Positions 59,246 to 64,000 of a stretch of 64,000 nucleotides of DNA are shown piece by piece. The DNA comes from Montifringilla adamsi (taxonomy: Eukaryota; Chordata; Aves; Passeriformes; Passeridae). Numbering within the stretch: position 1 is the first letter of the stretch; each line of letters starts with the position of its first letter. Location: NCBI GenBank assembly GCA_017590115.1, contig JAGGNK010006437.1, forward strand, positions 310,001-374,000, read 5' to 3'. The notes beneath the pieces were generated by a model. The model ran no database searches, was not told where the DNA came from, and worked only from the letters and a program-made list of their open reading frames with translations. Made by a program: the position numbers and the translations under genes.

Positions 59246-62200
59246 TATATAAACACCTTATATACACAGAGACATACACAGATCTGAATGAAGGACTCTA
59301 CAAAGATGTATGAATTTATATTTTTCTCTTTTATACATATACATTATCTATTAACATAATATCTGTAAAATATATACTTTTTACACTTTATAGGATGATA
59401 ATGTGTATCATTTATATAATGCACAAATCCTTTAATCAGCACTATCCTGCTTCTGCACCTCACTGGTAGTCACAACTTTTGAAGGCAAATCTTATTTGCT
59501 TAATGTTTCACCCCTCAAGAAAGTTTCATAGCTGTTCTAATTAATGACCTTCTTTTTGAGAGTGTGGTAGCTCCATTCCCTGTGAATGGCCACAGCCTTC
59601 CCAGCACAGTCAGTACTTCTCTTACCACCCTCACAAGTCTTTGCCATAAGTCAGCCCTTTCACCACTGGACTCCTGCTGACTACTCCTCTGCACCAAATA
59701 GTAATTGTGGTCTTTCAAGAGCAATACCACATTGCTTTTACTGATGTTGTCCTTTGTGCAGTAGCTTGAGGCACATGCAGCCTGTGCTCCAAAATCTGGG
59801 TCTTGCAGCTTTTGTAGCAATCAGGACAGTCTTGATTTCACACTCTGCAGCTTACTTTCAGCATTGACCTAAAAACAAGGAAACATATAGCATCAGCCTG
59901 TGCCAGCAGGCTTAAAGGTAACTGCAAAATTCCCCCAAAAACATGAGAAAATGAAGCTTCCAGCCCTGAGCTCCCATTTAGAAAGAAAGAATAATTTTCA
60001 TTCTGCTGAGAAGCTATAAAGGGCTCTATACAGAGTTCTTTACAGGGCAGTTCCCACCACCTGCTATAGGTAAACGTCTTTCATCATACTATTAACTGCC
60101 ATGAGAGTGCAGATACACTAATCAAAACCCAAACCTGAGCAGCACTCAACTTTTCTAAATGACTATAGAAAAATAATAGACTGCCTGAAAATTTACAGTA
60201 AGTATTAAAAATCTTGAGATCTTCAAACAGCATTCAAATAAAACCCTTCAAATAGTAAAATGATCTACACATTTTTAGCTTCTCAGATGCTTCAGTATTA
60301 CATTTCAAAGCCTTATATAAAAACCCTAAAGACTTAGTCAAAATAGGCCTAGAGAAATGAAAGGTAAAACTAAAGTTCTTGTGCAGCTAGAAAAGCAGAG
60401 ATAACCTTCCCCTAGCAGAAATGATGAAACTACAGGACCTTAAAGAAGTTTCTTGCTACAGACCTATGAAGAGGCTTTTGAATTTATACATCACTTGTAC
60501 TCTGAAATAGACTGAGGGCCCATAATACTGTAGAAGTAGAGAATATAATCAGGTTGTCAGTTCTTTCCTCAAAAAACTGTTCCACAGCTCCAAGGTATCT
60601 GCAATCAGATGTAAACTCTGGAATGTAGCAAGAGCTCTTTCAAAGCCAGCAGACTTATTATATGATTTTTTTGAATCTCACAAGAACTCTCTCCTCCCAG
60701 AAACACCCCTCGTATTTTGCAGACAGAAAATCATAACTTGAGAAAAGACACAACATATTTTTTAAAATCTGATTTAGTAAACTGTGGTCTCAAAAAGCAA
60801 GAGACAACTATTTCCTCTGTCTTTTCATGACTGTTATTTGAGTGGGTTTCTTTCAATACTTTTGCATTTTCACAAGAAATGTGAAATTCTCCCAAATATT
60901 TTTTGACAAATAGGTACACAGCATGCTTTCTTCAAAAGCCACTTATTTCTAGGGTGCTACAGCTATCACTTTTTCAGGACTTTTCAAAGCATCCAACGCC
61001 AACAGTGATAGCAATATCTAAGTCCTTACAGATACTGTACTGATGTTCCAGGTCACAGTGGTAATCAAGTCGACATGAAATTGCTGAACTTAACCTTTTG
61101 ACTTCTTTGCACAGTATCTTTTGAACTCTGCAATTTTGGGGTTATTTTAGGGGATTTTGAGTTTTCTTCATCTCCCATCACTAGCATGAAGAACATTTCA
61201 TATCACTTTCACAAGGCTGTTCTCTATGACTGCAGCAATTTAACAGAATGACATTCATGATGAACGCACTAGCTTCAAAAAAATCAGTTTCTAGTCACAC
61301 AGTTTACTCTGTGTATTCTCTTTCATTTATCAGAATACTTCTAATAATTTTGGAACAGTAATAGCATCTTTTTAATTAAACATCTATTGGAAAAGCAGAA
61401 AAGAGATGGGTCCAAGCTTTGTGAGTGAGAAGGGAAGCAGAGGGAGGAAGAGATGAGTTACATTCTTACAAAGACAGATCATACCTGGGAATTAATTTCC
61501 TATATGAATAAGTTTTGAAACCTAACTTGCCTGCAGAATTCATCAGAACAAAAGCACATTTGTTGTAACTAAATACTATAAAAATATTTTTCAATCAGTT
61601 ATTTCAATTTCTTCTGGAATACCTTGCATCAAAAAGTAAAACAATTTAACCAAACTACTTCCACTTTAGTGTTCTTCAAGCCCAAATTATGAAATGCTTA
61701 TCTGCACAGAGAAATGAAGTTATTACTGTCCCCAAATCCATATTTTTGTGAGAATTCAAATACAAGTTAGTTAACATTTGAAAACACAAAGGGGTTTTTC
61801 TAATGTTTTTTTACTATATACCTTCAAATTTCACATGGAGATTTTGTGAAAAGGGTTTTTATTGACATAATAACACAGTATTTTTCTAATGAAAACATGT
61901 ATTTTTAGTCTTCAATTAAACACTACAGTGTTTAATATTAACAGTATTTTTAATATCATCCTTGCTTATTTTTTTTTCCTGCCATCACGATCCTAGAATG
62001 CCAGCATTTGTCTGCACATAAATTGTATTAATTAGTGGGCATCACAGGTTGCAACTCTTGGCCAAAAGCCTCTGTATTTGATGAGGTTAAAGGTGATACC
62101 CATGTCATAATTACATAATTTATTTATAACTGTACTTGATTGTTTTCTTCCCTGCTAGGAAGCTTCAGAGAAATCACCACTCAAACCATGGTGTGCTGAC

Positions 62201-64000
62201 AATGGCCAGCTGGCTCCCACCCAGCCACCCTCTCACTCCTCCTCCTCAAAGAGAGGGAGAAAATAAGATGAAAAAGCCTGTAGGCTGAAACAGATAGGGC
62301 AATCACTTAACAATTAGCCATTATGAGAAAAACAGATTTTACCTAGGCAAAGTTAATTTCTTGCAAATAGAAAATAAAGTTGGCTGGTGGGAAACAACAT
62401 TCTTCACCCATCCTTTTTCTAGGCTTAATTTCACTTGTTCATTCCTGACTTCTTTACCTCCTCTTCTCCAAGCCCTGAGGGGGCATGAGAAATGGGGTCA
62501 TTCCATGACAGCTGCTATAACAGACTATGTGGTGATTGTGTTTCGCAGGGAGGAGCAATTCCTGTGCACAGAGATTATCTTTGGGAGTTTAAAATTTAAT
62601 TTTTAAAATTACTAATCAATATAGTTGGACAATGTTTTTCTTTAAGCAGCTTAATTTTTTTAAATTTGCAGCTGTGGTTGGAACAGACTGTCTAATGCGT
62701 TGTGTCAAAATGGTAAATTATGACAAAACTGAGAGAAAGAAAACATTTAAAATGAACACTTTCTCCTCACCCCACCTCCCACATCTCTCCAAAATGAGTG
62801 GCTATGTTAATATTTATTTTCTTTAAAGAAACTTGGTACCTCCTGTGTAACTTTTCCAAAAAGGATGGCGGAGGAAATGGCATGGTGTCTTCCCACCCCC
62901 AGGCCTGTGAGCTTTAAGAAGTTTCCTGAGATGTAGCAGGATCCATTCCTGTCTTTTCTCAATCCATTGCAAGCATCTGAATCTGTATCTTTCATGCCTA
63001 AAGAAAATATATCTAAAGATCTCTTTTTATCTTTAATAATTTCACAACTTTTTATGATCCTAATGAAGCACCTTTAAAATAAAAAAGTCTAGAAAAACCC
63101 CAAGTATTTAACTCCCACTTACTTCCCCAGTCTCAAAGATTCCTGTTTTGGGAAAACAGAAAATGAATCCTTGTTCTCACATTATTTCATGTACTTTGTT
63201 ATGTTAAAGTTTTGACATTTTCATTTATGGTCAAAATCTCTTGGTATCTCATTCTCACAACAAAAAATTTGTAGTTTTAAATTAGATTTGAGGATACACC
63301 AAACAAATAAAAACTTCAAGTTTTTTTCAGGAAATGTGCACCCTACCACAATAAAATATCAATTTCAATCCAAAACACCTCCTCCAAAAAATACAGGTCA
63401 AATCCTTATGAACAGGATCACTTTGCACCCAAATATTGAAATTTACTTCTTTCAAGCAGGTTTTAATTTTTCTTACTGAAAAATGGACCTTTAACTTCTT
63501 TTTTAATTCCCACAAAACATAGCACAACACTTTGCTTCTCATACACTTCTTGCTGGATATTGGAGTCACTTCTCTATAATGCCATATTCCAGCAAGCTTC
63601 TACCATCTGCAAGAGATTTTTTCAAACATATTTCAGTCTTTTTTACTTTGGGGTGGTTGGGTTGGATTTGAATATTCAAAAACCCTGGTAACTTAGTTAA
63701 TTTGAAGATATCCACCACTGTCAGCTTCTTCCCCAGCGCCTGTTTTTCCTCATCATTCACTACTTTCACACCAACGTTGCTGGTGAGTTACAGACCTGGT
63801 TGCAGGCAGTTGATCATTTGCATATGATCCCCTGAAGTGCAGCAACAAAAACATGAGTCAGTTATCACCCTGTCTCAAGCTGTCAGCCTCAAAGCCTGCG
63901 TGAAAATACTGAAGCTGGCATATACAAGAAGTAAAATCATTGCAATAATTGCTGTCAACTCAAGCTACCTCACATTCAAAATACTGGGAAAAAGTATTTA
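59246..64000. other. AT-rich intergenic DNA, no gene supported
   Basis: No gene or mobile element recognised. A 101-codon minus-strand frame at 59515-59820 lies in a less AT-rich stretch but has no known motif. The 61980-62150 and 63780-63900 segments have higher complexity and regulatory-type motifs (see findings). Confidence 0.45.
62084..62096 (+). promoter_or_regulatory. DR1-like nuclear-receptor half-site pair
   Basis: AGGTTA, one A, AGGTGA: two direct half-sites with one-base spacing, the arrangement bound by HNF4, COUP-TF and RXR heterodimers. It lies in a non-repetitive segment that also contains TTAATTAG and TCATAATTACATAA. Motif match only; such matches also occur by chance. Confidence 0.3.

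Noticed and set aside
59515..59820. 101-codon minus-strand frame as a retroviral pol or host fragment
   Set aside because: No catalytic motif, LTR context or recognised similarity could be seen.
1..64000. CRISPR arrays, prokaryotic operons, tRNA or rRNA genes
   Set aside because: No regularly spaced direct repeats with unique spacers, no ribosomal sequence, and no cloverleaf-type tRNA gene was seen. The repeats and composition are those of a bird genome.

Overview
The window looks like noncoding, AT-rich DNA from a bird, probably a songbird. The evidence is CR1 LINE 3' ends on both strands, several endogenous retrovirus (ERV) LTR families I recognise from memory as common in passerine genomes, and two old degraded tRNA-type SINE relics of the kind shared among amniotes. 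Species and chromosome cannot be read from the sequence. I found no convincing host protein-coding gene, tRNA, rRNA or CRISPR array. Almost every open frame longer than about 100 codons lies in a retroelement or is uninformative. Without similarity searches, family names are left generic.

Layout: 1-4.7 kb is AT-rich single-copy DNA. 4.7-5.6 kb is an LTR-type repeat with a second diverged copy at 57.9-58.9 kb. Three short antisense CR1 tails lie at 8.3-10.3 kb. 10.3-17.8 kb is mostly unique, with a small tandem duplication, two poly-T runs and a SINE relic. 17.8-21.9 kb is a nested retroelement block: an older minus-strand LTR was split by a younger 2.17 kb minus-strand provirus (LTR, gag-like remnant, env-tail-like remnant, LTR), with further LTR-like and GC-rich pieces beside it. 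23.6-24.3 kb is a plus-strand ERVL-like LTR. 25.9-26.7 kb is a minus-strand LTR whose 5' end is represented by a separate fragment at 31.6 kb. 27.2-27.8 kb is another plus-strand LTR, and 29.8-30.2 kb is a solo LTR of the provirus family. An assembly gap sits in poly-A at 30.6 kb.

32.4-33.9 kb carries a solo LTR with a 6-bp target-site duplication. A 622-bp segment covering its promoter half and 3' flank appears twice in perfect tandem. 34-47 kb is mostly unique AT-rich DNA with one CR1 tail, a 22-bp palindrome in a motif-rich stretch, and two weak exon-like open segments. 47.3-49.2 kb holds two minus-strand LTRs. 50.3-50.6 kb is a MIR-like SINE relic. 51.8-59.3 kb has three more CR1 copies, one carrying the end of the reverse-transcriptase frame and one split by an LTR insertion. 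The remainder to 64 kb is unique and AT-rich.

No genes here work together as a pathway. The biology is a layered record of retroelement insertion, and the order of events can be read at three places: LTR split by provirus, CR1 split by LTR, and solo LTR followed by tandem duplication. I did not find evidence for a new molecular system. The items most worth checking are the perfect 622-bp duplication, the deleted provirus with a gag-like frame and one damaged poly(A) signal, the LTR carrying an open frame of 13-14-codon repeats, and a few conserved-element candidates.
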